Of a DNA stretch of 64,000 nucleotides, positions 23,220 through 36,600 are shown piece by piece. The first letter of the stretch is position 1; each line of letters begins with the position of its first letter. The stretch is taken from assembly GCA_013433145.1 (NCBI GenBank), contig CM024187.1, positions 12,044,826-12,108,825 of the forward strand, given 5' to 3'. The notes beneath the pieces are model-generated. The model saw nothing but the letters and a program-made list of their open reading frames with translations, had not been told where the DNA came from and did not search any database. The translations under genes and the position numbers were made by a program. The stretch comes from Ascaris suum. Lineage: Eukaryota; Nematoda; Chromadorea; Rhabditida; Ascarididae.

Positions 23220-26200
23220 TCAACGCTTTTTATACAAGCACGGTTGCAACTTCAAACCCAACGGTCGCTTCTGCAACACTTTGCCAGTCTTCTTGAACTC
23301 CATCATAACGAAGTAACCATCACCCGTCGTTCTCTAAACAAACAAACAAATAACTGCAACTAAATCACATAAACAATCCTTGAGCGATATCAATCTCAAA
23401 CAATCCTACTGCCTTGCATAGGAGAGCTGTGAATTTTATTAGTGCCAATTTCGAAAGGAAAAACGAAAGACATAGTATTTCAAATGCAACAATCAATGCA
23501 CATCGTAAAGAAATCTGCTCGTAGTTCTTCTCACTTCTTCCACCTTAGCAGGTAGGGTCGACTTTCAGAAGTTCATATAAGCTGCGTGCGAAACCCAATC
23601 ACCACAACGAACGCTGCAAGGCTAGCAGCTTTAACAAAACGTAAACGGAGCAAAACAGATTATAAAAAATTCTGAGCTCTTTTACGGTGTAAATTTTTCT
23701 GAAAAGCTATTCAAAGCGGTCGAACAACATGTGTGACCAAATAGCTGCTATTGTTGAGGAAGAAACACAAGTAAGGAAACAAAGCTTCGAAGCAACCTTT
23801 TCAATAAGCTCGAAGCCCATTTTTCAATAGCGTAGAGGAACTGTTTGATACTCGTGAAACGACTGGCAACTTCGGCTACTTTCATAAGACCTCTGAAAAT
23901 TAATAACCCATAAAAGCACTTATGCATGCACCTATGCACCACTGAAAGGGAGAGAATAGATAAAACGTTAAAATCGAATTCTAAAAATTATACCGGTGAC
24001 AGTTTTATTTTTAAGAATAAGAGGCCAACTCCAGAGTAACACAAACCAACACAGACAACATGAAGCTTTAAAGAAACCAACTAAAACACTAACAAAAAAG
24101 TTAGGCCAAATGTTCAATCAGCAAATGCCCTATTTAATGAAGTCTGCTAAAGATACTCAGAAAACATGCCCGTCGTTTTCTTTAATACTGAACAGAAGCA
24201 GCGAAAATTCATGAAACATTCCCGAGTGAGTCCTGACAACAATACTTTGGAACTGCAACATTATCGCAGTCATTCCTGGAGGATTTAGCCCTCTGCCACT
24301 TCCGTCCGAACCAAAATACCCAGCTTCATCCGAGGAAACTAGAAAATATATGACAATTTAAAGAAGCAAATGGAGCATACCCCTTTTTGAGTATTCGATT
24401 GGCTTCACGAATGTACTCATTCAAGTTGGTACCCATAAGTGAGAGGCAAAACACAACTACGTCGACAGCATCCTTTTCAAGAGGCACCTGAAACACTTAT
24501 TCTTAGGGCTAAATTGAATGCCAACTATCACCAATATCCCAGGTGAAAATTGTTGGTTTCTCCTTAGCAACAACGCCTCTACGGCTAAGGACTAACGATC
24601 TACTTTCCTGGTAGATCTGCTCAAAAACTCGACCACTCTCAATGAGACAATTTCCGCGAAGTTCAAAATTCGGGCCTGTCGAGTTTCTAATTCGCAAGTT
24701 ATTGCGGTCTTCGTCGAATTCATTCATTTTTCTTTTGGAATTCTTAGAAATACTCGTCCATCTTCAAAGACTTGTTCAGTGTTTCCAAAATTACGACAGC
24801 CGACCTGTGGCTTTTGATGATCAAATTTTTATTTTGTTACTTCCAAGTTTAAAATTAGTGCATACAAAAATCAGTTTTCATCAACAAACGAATTCAGGCT
24901 TCCGTATGCACTCTTCCTCCTTGCACATTCTTATAATGAATGAATAATGAAGAAACATCTTTCCTGTGAGTACGCAGTGAAATATATTCTATTCAAATAT
25001 ATAATCCTGACGGCTTTTTAATGATACCAGAGTGTTGTGTCTGTAGAAAATATATTGAAAAATCTGCATTCCCAGATAACTCCAACGGAGCTTTCTTTAA
25101 AAACAATTCCGCCTTAAGCAATTACTTGATTGATTTCCGTTTCAGAAATAGCAGCCCACCCTCGAAATTGGCAAAGGACTGATGGGAGAAAACATCAACT
25201 AAAAGAAAAAGGTAAAACTGTAGAAAATTTCTAGAGTGGATGCAATCGTCATCGGGCGAAAAAAAAATTGAAGACTGAACCATTCTCGTTATCACCGTCC
25301 CTTGAAATCGACATACAATAAGACAACCGTATAGCCATATATTCCATATCGATATAAGAAAAAGAAACACAATAATAATATGAAAGCTGATTTTGAGGGA
25401 TCATCAAGTGATCACGTATAACCAACCTTCGCCATATTGCATGCTGTAACCCTCTCGTTGAGTGCAACCAAGTCAAACGAATGTATAGTCATCGAAGATG
25501 AGAGTGTCTCAGCAATTTTCGCTTCCCCACAACCCATATCCGCGACCACCAAATCTTTTTTGTCTGCCATCGTTCGTAGCCACTGTATCACACCGTTCAC
25601 CGGGTTGAACGGCCACTTTTTCGTCTTTAACAAATCAAAAACATTGAAAACTATAGACTTTTTGCATAAGGAGACGAATTTCACTGCAGAAAGCTTTCGA
25701 GCAAGATATCTGCAGAGATATCAGTCCCACTCGAAGCTTTCGTAGCTAGCTCAAAATCACACTTGGCCCTCTTGCTTGCTTTTGAAGACAACTTTCCTTT
25801 TCAACTCCAATTAATAAAACGCTGAGCCATTAAAAACAGCTTTTGGCCAACGTAAGCAGCCGAACAACTTTAGAGAATATGATGCGGTCGTTCAGTCGGC
25901 AAATGTTCTTTTTTGCAAAGATGTTAATCCATAGACATGCAGTGGCCATGGACCACTCACAATCTGCACTGAGATACGAGTCAGGCTTCCTGAAAAGATT
26001 GTTCCGGGACCCTCGTCGACCATTCTGAAGGAGCCCTATTCAACTGTTTGTTCAACGAATCTACCGCAAGTGTGCCCAAATGAGCGCATTGCTCGATACT
26101 GTCGTAAAAATTGCGGTTCATCGCAACAACATTAGTCATCACCAAACCACTGTCCTGCATACAAGTTTTGGAAAAAAAAATGGCTCATCGAAGTTCAAGC

Positions 26201-28671
26201 TTAGCAATAACAAAATGGCCTCTCAAACCGCATCACTATTTCTGACCACACTGATGCATTCCAAAATGAATAAGGCGTAAAAAATGGAACAACCTGTGAA
26301 CGATAGCCTTGGTGATAGATCTCGAAGGCAAGCGGGTCTTCTCGAAAAATCTTCATTGCTTCTTCTCCACTGCTCGTATAGAGCTGTTCGTTTATAAACC
26401 GGAATCGTGCTGATTTCAATTTTTCCTCTGCGTCCGCAATCGAGCTGCCTTTATGGCTCGACGATGGCACTTCATCCGTTTGCACATCCACTTTCTTCTT
26501 CTTTTTCTTTCTGCGCCTCTTCTTCTTTTTTTCCGACACCGTCGTTCCCATATTCATTATTTGTTTCATTTCTGCGTTTTGTTTTTCTAAAAGATGGCAG
26601 TGAGGAGAGAAGAGCCGAACGATGACACCACCTTGATGACCTTCCTTTACGGCTGCCGTCACAAATGTTGCTGGGAATTCCCCTTTGTAAAGGCACTGCA
26701 AATACTCACAAATGTGTTTGTCCCTTGAAGTAAGGTTCGAGATCCTCAGAAAGAGTGTAATGTTCGACATTTAAGGCGGCGAGTGCGAGCAAGCGCCAGC
26801 TCTGCTAATTTTAACAATTGCGCATACAACACCCGCAGTTAAAGTTGAGTTGTGAGAAGTCATCACGAGTCGGTGACTCAGAGACAGAGAGAAAGAGAGG
26901 AAGGAAGGAAAGGATCAGCTGTTACAACGTCTGCCGCATAACTATATTGACAATTTTTAAAGATTCGCCTTGGTGTGTGCTCGAAAGACTTAACAGCTAT
27001 ACTAAACAGCACATTCTTTTAAGCACAGCATAGCGTGCACAGCTAATACCCATCTCTTGTCCAAGTTTATAGAGAGCCGCTAAAGTCCTGAACAGAAACT
27101 TTTTACAAAGTAGAAGGTGAAAAGATGACAACAGCTTATTGCCAATAGATTTCAAAGAGACGAAAAATTGGCCAACAAGAGAAAAGGAACGGTCAACAAC
27201 ACCCACAAAAATCCATGTGCGCATAATACCTGAATAAATCACTTTGCCATGAAGAGAGGGCAAAACAGAGAGGGGAAAAGAAACATCGACAAGTGAAGCA
27301 TCAGAGAAAAAGGTACTGCTGCTGGTCCGAATCTAAGGAAGCGAAAAGGGGTACCATGCATGTGAACAACAGTTGATATTGTTCCGGAGGACACCGCAAA
27401 GGGATTTACAACTGTTTCGTCATTCGGCTATGGCTTCATACCATCTGCATTTGTAAAACGAACTTATCTCTTAGCTGAATGTTTCCTCTCACTATTACAG
27501 TCCTTCCCCTCTCTCCCACCAGAAAACAATCCCTGATGATCAACATAAATACCTTCTTCCAGTCCCCGTTTTTTCGCTGCCTCTTTCATCGCCTTCTTCC
27601 TCACCTTGTTACGCCATGGACGTCGTACTCGTCTCAGCGCCTTAAATAGTTTCACTTTGAAGAACTTTAGCGCTTAAACAACAGGTAGCGAGTTTTCAAA
27701 ACGAATAGATGAGGGCATACTCAATGAACGAACACCCCGAATCCTCCAGAAAAGGATGCCCAGAGAAGTGAGCTTTTATTGTCTCTATTATGCACATAGC
27801 GATATGTAACTTGGCATTTATATCACAAATTCATTACTACAAATTTCTGCATCGAAATCACAATCTTCCATTTTTCCGAAACTGTTCTTCAACGAAACAC
27901 ACGTACTCTGTTTACGACCGAAAGTGCGCGGGCCGCTAAGAAATTAAGGTGCCCACTGTCCTTTTCGACGGTTCTGGCATGAACGGTTTCTCGCAAACCA
28001 GATTGGCTGAAAACACTAGGCAGACGCTCACTTCCTTCGTGACAACAATGCGAAATCCCCCTCCTTTCCTATCAAAAAAAGCTCATGAACATAATCAGTG
28101 CCAGGAATTTAGTGTGGTTCGCAAATGCAGAATCACAGACTGGAAATGAAATTTTTTATCTCGCACTGTTCCAACGCCTTAAGCTGATAACGTACTTCTG
28201 CAACAACATCAGTGCTACGAACGTGGCTTTCGCAAAAGAACAGGCGGAGAGGGAGATGAGTGGGGAAATCAAGGTTTCAGTTAGCGAATGCACCTAGTAG
28301 CCTCCTCTCTCTAATGGAAAGGAAAACGCATTTGTGAAGCTCTGGAAGGAAAATAAACCGAAAAGAAGCTTTAACAAATCTTTCGCTTGAAGAAAATCCA
28401 TCCTCTCCTTCCCCTCCTCCTTGCTGAGTGATCGCACAGCCAGTCCTGGCAATGACGACTGTTTTGGTAGCTTCAACCTTTCAACTTGCATAACAGAAGA
28501 ATTAAAGACTCCCTATCGTACTTCAGCTGCTGCATCGTTCTTTTTTGTTGCATTCGCAGTACTCTCCGTCGCGATAAGCTCGGATCTTGTTTTCTTTGCG
28601 CCTCCTTCAACCTCAACCGTACTGGTTGCTTTCCTCTTCACTCGTTGCGTATCCTTTGACTTCCCGTCCAT
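23220..28671 (-). CDS. RRP8: RRP8-like rRNA m1A methyltransferase (7 exons, apparent frameshift)
   Basis: Nucleolar SAM-dependent enzyme that methylates N1 of an adenine in large-subunit rRNA; in vertebrates it also belongs to the eNoSC silencing complex. Exons: 28671-28522, 27640-27553, 26586-26294, 25624-25427, 24487-24381, 23892-23797, 23333-23220. Family matches run in order: a basic [20 protein letters not shown] patch, [11 protein letters not shown] with [24 protein letters not shown] motif [10 protein letters not shown] (residues about 204-211), [28 protein letters not shown], and the C-terminus [13 protein letters not shown]. The two N-terminal exons are joined by matching phases (0, then 1) and composition; the ATG is the first in frame. 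Exon 6 carries an apparent 1-base deletion in an A5 run (23820-23824), after which the family sequence resumes in the next frame (KMGFELIEK). Exon lengths sum to 1046 nt, one short of 349 codons. If real, the methyltransferase C-terminus is lost. Confidence 0.9.
23820..23824 (-). other. RRP8: RRP8 frameshift site (A5 homopolymer)
   Basis: The coding strand reads GAAAAATGG where family alignment needs one more base (Glu-Lys-Met-Gly-Phe). Upstream ([15 protein letters not shown]) and downstream (KMGFELIEK, then exon 7) are conserved but lie in different frames. Without correction, exon 7 reads into an early stop. A sequencing or assembly error in a homopolymer is the simplest explanation. Confidence 0.85.
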
Positions 28672-30709
28672 ATAACCCGGGAACACCTCGAAACACACTA
28701 CGCATCATTTAAAAAAAACCTAGGGTGACCTTGCAACAGCGACGCACAATAAACGCAGAAGAATGCGACCCACCCTACAGAAAAAACGATCAAACAAATT
28801 CCAAAAACTTGCACGACTTTCAATTGAGAACCAACAAATCTTCACACCGCAACACTCCCGAGGTGTCTCTCAACTTTTGTTATGTGCTCGGTGCTGATTC
28901 CTTGGTTCAAAATATAAAACACTAGCCCAGAAGTGCATGATTTTAATTAATAGTCGTTTGCATTTATCTTACTTTCATTTTCTCATCCATTCATTTGACC
29001 TCCAACTCCAACAGTAAACCCCCTAAGCGATAATGCGAGCTAAGAAGAAAACAATAAAACAAAGGAATTCTTTTATTTAAAGAGCGCTCTGCACTACGAT
29101 AATTCGTTTTTCTATTGGAGCCCAAAGTCGTATTCGCTTTAACCTTCCGCATTCACATGGACATCATAGACGCCGCTCAGCGAAGCATTGGAACTTTTCA
29201 ACAACTTCCTCTATACATTCGATTCCTAAACGGTATGTAGTATGAGACTAGAACAACGAAGAGGAGAGAAAAGGGGAGAGGGGGAGGAGGAAAGAACGCC
29301 GCCCCTAACCAACTGTAATCATAAGCAATCCCGGCGCATAAAAACGCCACCTCTAACCAAAACGTTTTATAAATGTGCAATTTCTTACATATTACGGACG
29401 CCATGCGTTGTATAATATTGAAAACCTTCATTAAGCTGTAATCAACAGCTAACCGGCAATGATACCGAGCTAACGATGTGTAACGCAGCGAAAGTGAAAA
29501 AATTGAAGGAGGAATGCAACCTGAGTACTCTTTATTTCAATCATTGAACAACAACCGCAAATAACTTTAACTGGTTACAGATCAACAATAAACCAGTACG
29601 GAACCAGGACGGACGCAATAAAGGAAACCAAATAAGCACGACGCCCCCTCACAACCGTACCACCGAAGTGGGTTGCACTGTGGCATGGCGTTCGTTCTAC
29701 TGCTGGTGGCAAAATAAAACATCGAATTAGCACAACAGCCTATCGCACGCAGATTTGTTCTCAGCTCAGGCCAATGCTTCACACTTTGCTGAAATGGATA
29801 AAAACTATTACTAAATTAATGGTACCAGGAATTTCATCGATATCACTCATGAAAAGAAATAGATGCTGTGCAATGTGAACGCATCTAAGCATCGCAGATC
29901 AAGCACCGTTCCACTTAAGTGTAAAACAGGGAACCCTTCTAAGCTATCAAGCAATCCTCATATATCACGACTAAACTAAACCACTCCTCCACATTTTCAT
30001 TTATGCTACTGCCTAAATCGGTCCCCAAATTCTGATAAATGTGAACTGCAAAGGTGCCCTGCATAAGATATCAGTCCACGATGGATCACATCTCTAGCCC
30101 AAACTATTTTTTATCAAACCTTTCCATACTAATTACGAAGCTCGTATGTAGAACAATTGAGTGAGCGTGCGCTTTGCACTCAGATTTCGACGCATAATCC
30201 AATCCTTCCGAACAACCAACCACCGAAGCGATTCAACAACTACTGGAGATCGTGCCAGACGAAAAGCTGCCACAATACACGCTTTTGCGCCCTCCTCACT
30301 TCATCAGTAAGTTTGACAAGTTACCAACAAACAATAAAACATGCAACACAGTGTTTCCATATTTGAATCGAATCGACCATCCCCACAAAATTCCAACAGA
30401 TCAAATCTTCTATGATTCTTTAGGCAGAAAATGAAAATCTGATCAATCTATTTGCGTGTGAATTTTCCTGTTTTCTTGAAAATTTTCCTTTGGAAGTAAC
30501 ATGTCATGGATTTAGGGCAAAATATCGCTTTCTAAACTGAATGATGTAAATCACAGGAAAACGAATGCACATCACGAAGTGTGATACGCATTAAAACCGC
30601 AAATTTTTGTAACTCAAGCATCAGTGCTTTTAATGCACTTTTGCAAAAAAAAAAAAAAAAAAAAAAAAAGAGAGTAGAACTGCATAAAGAGCTAGGGAGA
30701 GCAACGTTT
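28672..30709. other. Intergenic between NOG1 and RRP8
   Basis: About 2 kb. On the minus strand a strong acceptor (atccatttcag, near 29790) is followed by an open stretch to 29582 containing VKHWPELRTNLRAIGCC. It could be a non-coding or alternative 5' exon, but I cannot place it in a gene. The rest looks like ordinary AT-rich spacer. Confidence 0.35.
30645..30669. repeat. A25 homopolymer (T25 on the minus strand)
   Basis: A run of 25 A on the plus strand about 40 bases past the NOG1 stop codon. In the NOG1 transcript it reads as poly(U), so it is not the NOG1 tail. It may be a retroposed tail on the plus strand or simple slippage. Confidence 0.9.
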
Positions 30710-33599
30710 CTAGCGTCGATTAGTTTTGCCGATTCCGCGCTTTCCAATGAAAAGGTGCTGTGGACGTTTGACGAACACCCTTCTGTCGGATTCTCCTTGG
30801 CGTGCCTCGCGTTGAATCGGTCTCTGACTTTTGTAAGCCATCTTTCTGGCCTTTTCGTGTGTCTGTAAATACTTCTTCTAAATGATGAATTGTGACTTAT
30901 CCATCTCTGTACAAACTGTTCGATCAGCTGCAAACTGTAACAAACCAAACGTTCGATCGGATTTGTAACTTTTAAAATCAATTCTTATTCGATCCTTTTT
31001 TTTCAGAATCCACGCCCCTGATTCTTAGAGAACTCTGTGACGCATTTCGTTTTGACTGCATCAAGAGCACAAATTTTGGGATTTGTGAGTAAAACATCGC
31101 CGCATTTTCATCGAATACAAATAGCAATGCTTTGGGAAGCAAGACATTCTGCGCATGTATCATAGTGCGCTGTACGATCATATGGGCAGCGAATTTATCA
31201 ACAAAACTCGAAGAATATTCCACGCTGCCCAAAACACGGAGTCTGATGTCAAATCAAATCCAACGGCAAAGCAGAAAAAATTGTAAAAAAGGATATTAAA
31301 AATGAAACCGCCTTGCCACAGGCTAACCTGTCCTCACTAATCACCCAAATCTTTCGCGGGATCTTCTCGTTTAATTCTTGAAATGAGTTGCAAAAGCAAA
31401 CCTTCCGGTCAGGCACACCCTGCACATCTCTACTGGGTGGACGCAATGCTGTAAGAGTTTGGCTTCGCCCTACATGAATCTTCTTAGCAGTAAGCTGCCT
31501 CTGCTGCTCGGCCTTCAGGTTCTTCATTCGTTTCGCTTCGAGGTCAAAGCCCAAACCGCTCAACTCAGTCTCTAGTCGTTCCACGGTGCGCTCCCTTTTT
31601 CGTGCAATAGACCGTCCTGCGCGTGGCTTTTCGACAGCTTTCTTTGCGCGTGATTTCTGTAAACGGTGTCGGTTAGTTCAGTGCGGAGGATACTGAAGCT
31701 TTGCTCTGTCTAGTGAGAAAAGAAGCAGTTTTAAGGTACCATTAGCTAATACTCCCAATTAATAAAAGGAACTGGCAAAAGAAGATATGCATGGACTCGG
31801 TCGATCTTACTGATTTAAGTGCTGCAGGTGCGGAGCATGTCACTTTTTGTGACTTCGCTGCGGTCCAACTACAAACGCCAAACACCGCATGCTGCGTAAA
31901 GGAATGGAAAAAGATTAAGATGTAAACATAATCTTATCGCACAAAACACGCCAATCACAATTTTCGGAACACTAAACGTCCAGTTCCCATCGAAACATCT
32001 GTCTAATACGAAATCAGTGCGCAGGAGAAGGGACGGGAAGGGGGAAACGGAATGTACTGAATTCCCTTTCCTTAGAATGGATGTCATAAGAAAATTAGGG
32101 AATTCCAAAGGACGAGTCTTCATTATCTAATTTACAGAGTCACAGTTTGAAAATTCTTCACTCTCCAAATTCTCAGCTTGTTCGTTCCGCTTTAGTTCGC
32201 GAATTCTCTTTTCGTGCCGTTCCGCTCTGTTTATAAGATGGATGCATCAGCCGTAAAAGCCGACCTTCCGAGGAGCTCTTTAAATGTTTCAAAAAAATTC
32301 CAGATTGCTTCGCTTCAAACGGAAGTGCGTGCCAAAAACAAAGGGTCAAAAGCTTCATTCCACAAGTTTTGTGCCGTATTTAGCTAAGCAGAGCTAAAAA
32401 TGGATGTTGTATGAACAGTTCTCTCAAAAAACCACTTGAACTAATGAGTTAATCAGCATTCCTCAATAAAATGACCTTCAGATGTGAAAAACCCTTTCTT
32501 CTGAATGGAGCAATTCTAACCGTCACAAGCAAAACACAAAATGTCTGGATGAAGGCAAATGAAGAATCGAAGAAGAGCTGCCACGACATGCGCTTACACA
32601 ATTCCATTCCCAAACAAAACATTCTCACAAACTTTTAGAAATTAATAAAACGTGAGCAATGGTGCGCCAATATTTTAACCGAATCCTCCGGCACAAGATA
32701 CGTTTTTTGCAGCCTCAACCGGCCTACAGAAATCTGATCCATTGCGAAATGAACGCAAATTCCAAGGCGTCTTTGCTTGACCGTAATTCATTTCCAGGTT
32801 GGTAGAACAGCTTAAAATTGGTAAAGAAAATCATACTGTAGTGTTACTGTGTCCATTATCTTTCATGGACCAAAGTTCACTGGTTCCTGGATTGATACGA
32901 CCGAACAAACAGACAGGCAGACATATTATAAACAAGAAGCGATATGGCTCGCAGTTACGCACATTTGCATAGTAAAATTGTAAAAGTTCATAAAGGAATC
33001 AGTCTGCTGCTTACCGGAAGCCAACTAAATAAAATACGACCTGAGCGAAAACAATGCTTCAGCGGCGGTGTCATAACAAAATGTTCCCAAATTTGTGACT
33101 CAATGCGCCGCCAACCGAAAAATGTGGCTGCCCAGTCTTGCCAGCACCTCTCCCCTCTTTCAAGCCAAAATCCTGGATAAGGCTGTGCACAGTTTCAAGC
33201 AATATCATTAGCGACTATCAACGTGACAGTAGCAACACACGGAAGCCAAAAACAAACCATTAATCATCAGAGAATAAAAAAATAGGAAAACACGCAAAGT
33301 AAGAGGAATCGAATACGAACCATTCTTAAATATTGCTCCTTTTGATGAATCTTCTCCGCATCCTCAAGCAATTTCTTTGTCTCATCATCATCCGAGTCAA
33401 GATCCTCATCATAGTAGCTGCAACGACCATAGTACAATATGTCGATACAATTCTACCTACTCACTCGTTCATCCTCTTCGACAATTATATGCCTATAACT
33501 TGCTTTTATTACTGGCACAGAGGACACATCTTGACCTTCATAAAAACCACTCACTTATCAATCCTCTGAAATTATGGAAGCGTTATTTACATAAGATTT

Positions 33600-33681
<82 letters not shown>

Positions 33682-36600
33682 TATGCGCTACTGCAGTCAG
33701 CTGTAAAAAAAAATTGTGAATCTGAAAAGAGAAGATGGAAACAGAAAAGTAGGCTAAAATAAGAGAATAGAAGATGTGGGATAAATGTGTCACCCTGCTT
33801 CGATCCTCTGCTGCTCTTCAAACTGAATAGCCTCCAGCTTCGCAGCAATATCACCTTGTACGAAATCGAGGACATTGTGCCCTTCCCATATCTCCGGCAC
33901 AACATCGTATTTCTCATCGCTATTCTTCAGGTCGTAGTGTTCTAAAAATAAAACGTTTTTTGGGAGTTCTTTCTTATCATTCATCTCGCTTCGCGAAGTT
34001 AGATGTGTATACACATAAATTATTAGTTGCTGATCAATGAGTACTTTAGAGTCTCTTCCCCATCCCCCTCTCTCATTATTTATGCGAACGCCAAATTCAC
34101 CATGAAACCTTCTGAAAGCAAATATACGTTTTCAACAACGAAATTAATTGAAGCGTATTAGCAGCTAAATTAATTTGCATATATGATTTTGCCAAGTACA
34201 TCTATTGCGATCAGCCAAAAACTGTGAAGTTTAAATAAAGCTGAGCAAAGAAAAAAACCAAACGCAAGCTAGACATAAAAACTTCCATCCGATCCTTGCT
34301 CTTAAGCATGCACCGAAACCACCAAGAAAAACCGCAAATGCCCTTTTGCGGAAGTTTATCATTACTTGACTTTTATTTTTACAATTTAAAACTTACAATA
34401 TATAACTAATAAAACAAGTATTATTTGAGGGGACTTAGTTCGACGCTACTTGACTCACCACCCACATAGACAACAAATCTTGCTTTGTAAAGAAACGAAA
34501 TGAAAATAATGCCGACTTTTTAGGTCGAGGATGTATTCGTCTTGCATTTCGAGCTCAATCTGTCGCTCCAACTTGCGAGTTGACACATTTTTCTCAACCG
34601 TTTTTCCCTCCATGATCGCTTCACGTTGCGTGAGAACCTTTTCAGGGATGAATGGCGGCCGTACCTGAAGAAAAATACAATCAGCTAGTCATAGTCACGT
34701 GATAAAAAAGAAATTATCAATTCATTTAGTCACCTAAACTTTTATTGCATAACCTTTCTTTACTATAAAAACAAGTCAAATTCACTAGGAATGCGATTGA
34801 AGACGAGTAAAAAATTTATCGCAAAACGAAGTGCGTTACATTAAATTGAAAAGATGGAGGTGAGAAGCAATAAAAGTTTTACAAATTGCTTCAAAAATAA
34901 AATCCGTAGGGGACATCAAAATAAAAGAGTGAACATAATGTGACGAAGAAAACGAGTTTCAAAATATAAATCTAACGGGGAGTTCCCTGTCTCCGCTATC
35001 GCTCCTCTTGTAGAATGCCTAAACGAGCATTTTCTTGTATATGAAATTCATACAACCTTATTAGTTGTAGCATGTAATGCTAACAAATGTACTTATAAAG
35101 TAAAACCTCAATTACAACGTAATGAATTTGGAGCCTCCGAAATTTTGATGTAACAAGCGAGAGACTCACGTCAAAGTTTTTACATATGGGAATTGCACAA
35201 AAAAAAAAGCTAAAACAGCTGTAAAACGCCGAAAAATATCAAACAAAACGAGGGTAAGAAAGGCTGCGAGGAAACCTTATCATCCCTCAACGTTGGATAC
35301 GCAACAAAGACGCGATTTAGCACTCCACTCTCCACTGCCGCCTTCTTCGTCTGTAGCTTGCTTTCGACGCGCTGTGTCAGTAGATCATCACACGCCTACA
35401 AGGCCGTTATTTAAGAAAGCTTCACAGCATTAAACTACCTAAGGAACAAGGTTTCGCTTATGCTGGTAAATAACACTACGCTGCTGGCACCAGCAGTGGA
35501 ATACAACTGTACAACTGTTGACAGTTTAGGCTCTTTATCAGCTGCTTTTCCTGAGCACTGCAAGACTGTCAGGCATAACACATGTTTTCTATCTATGCTG
35601 TCCTTTCTTCTACACATACACGGGGATGCACATGTCAATGCTGCATAAGCTCGATGGGTGTAAGCCTTCATGAAGAAATATACCAAAACATCATCGAAAA
35701 GTTCCATTCTGCGTATATATTCGAGATTTGGGGGAAAAATTTCTGCTAAGAAGAATAATGGACTCTCAAACATGAAAAAACTAGTGAGCCTTTACAACAA
35801 CAAAAGAATGAACACAAGACAGAACAGGCTAATTGCGCTTTAGAATCACAGTTCATTTCTTGGTCGATGGTTGAAATCGATGCTATTACTAGATGGAAAA
35901 ATGAAGCGCAGATTGAGCACTACTATTTGCAGCCAGCCTAACTCCACTATACTGGCCAGCGCAATACCTGAAGCGTTAGAGCCGGAACCGTTCCCTGTAA
36001 AGTGCTTGAAGCGACACGCTCAAATAAATACGGAAAGAGCGCTACCTTATTTTTGAAATCGGTGATCCCTTCCTGTGTGACAGTACTGATCTCGAAAATC
36101 GGTATTGATTCCTCTTCGAGTTTATTCAGCAAAGCTGCTTTCTCCTTGTTTAGGGAGTCCCTCTTCACAATGTCCACCTTATTGAGACCAACAAGCACCG
36201 GTTTGTTAGCGAAGAGAGGTCGTATACTTTCGAATAAAGCGACCTGGAATTACGCCACCTTTTCAACATAAACCAAGCATTATAAAAAAGCAACTGTGAG
36301 ATATATATCAAGTAACGATATTAAACCTCAAAAGACGCACATTTTCTCCCTCTCAAACAAAAAATCTGGTTCCAGGTGACGTTATTCAGAAGCTCCCGAA
36401 CAGCGCGATCTAGAGTAACGGTAACTTTGCCACCATAAATCTCCCAACAGTTCCAACAACACTCATGCAACAAAGAACCTGCGAAAAAAACGACGAAGAT
36501 ATGCTCCAGCTTTATCCATAGATAAACATCATTTGTCAGGTAGGAAAACTATTAAAGGCTTTCCACCTGCTAACTGAAAACTAAACCTCCAAAGCTAGCG

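Noticed and set aside
26587..26770. Upstream extension of RRP8 exon 3 to an ATG at 26770
   Set aside because: The frame is open, but an acceptor (catcttttag) at 26587 in the correct phase joins to upstream exons 1 and 2, which carry the family-like basic N-terminus.
30532..30981. 149-codon minus-strand frame and the opposing 95-codon plus-strand frame
   Set aside because: Both are shadows of the last NOG1 exon; the real frame there gives the conserved C-terminus [14 protein letters not shown].
33558..33917. Ile-Tyr repeat proteins at this TA tract and at 54426-54827
   Set aside because: Pure products of TA microsatellites on both strands.
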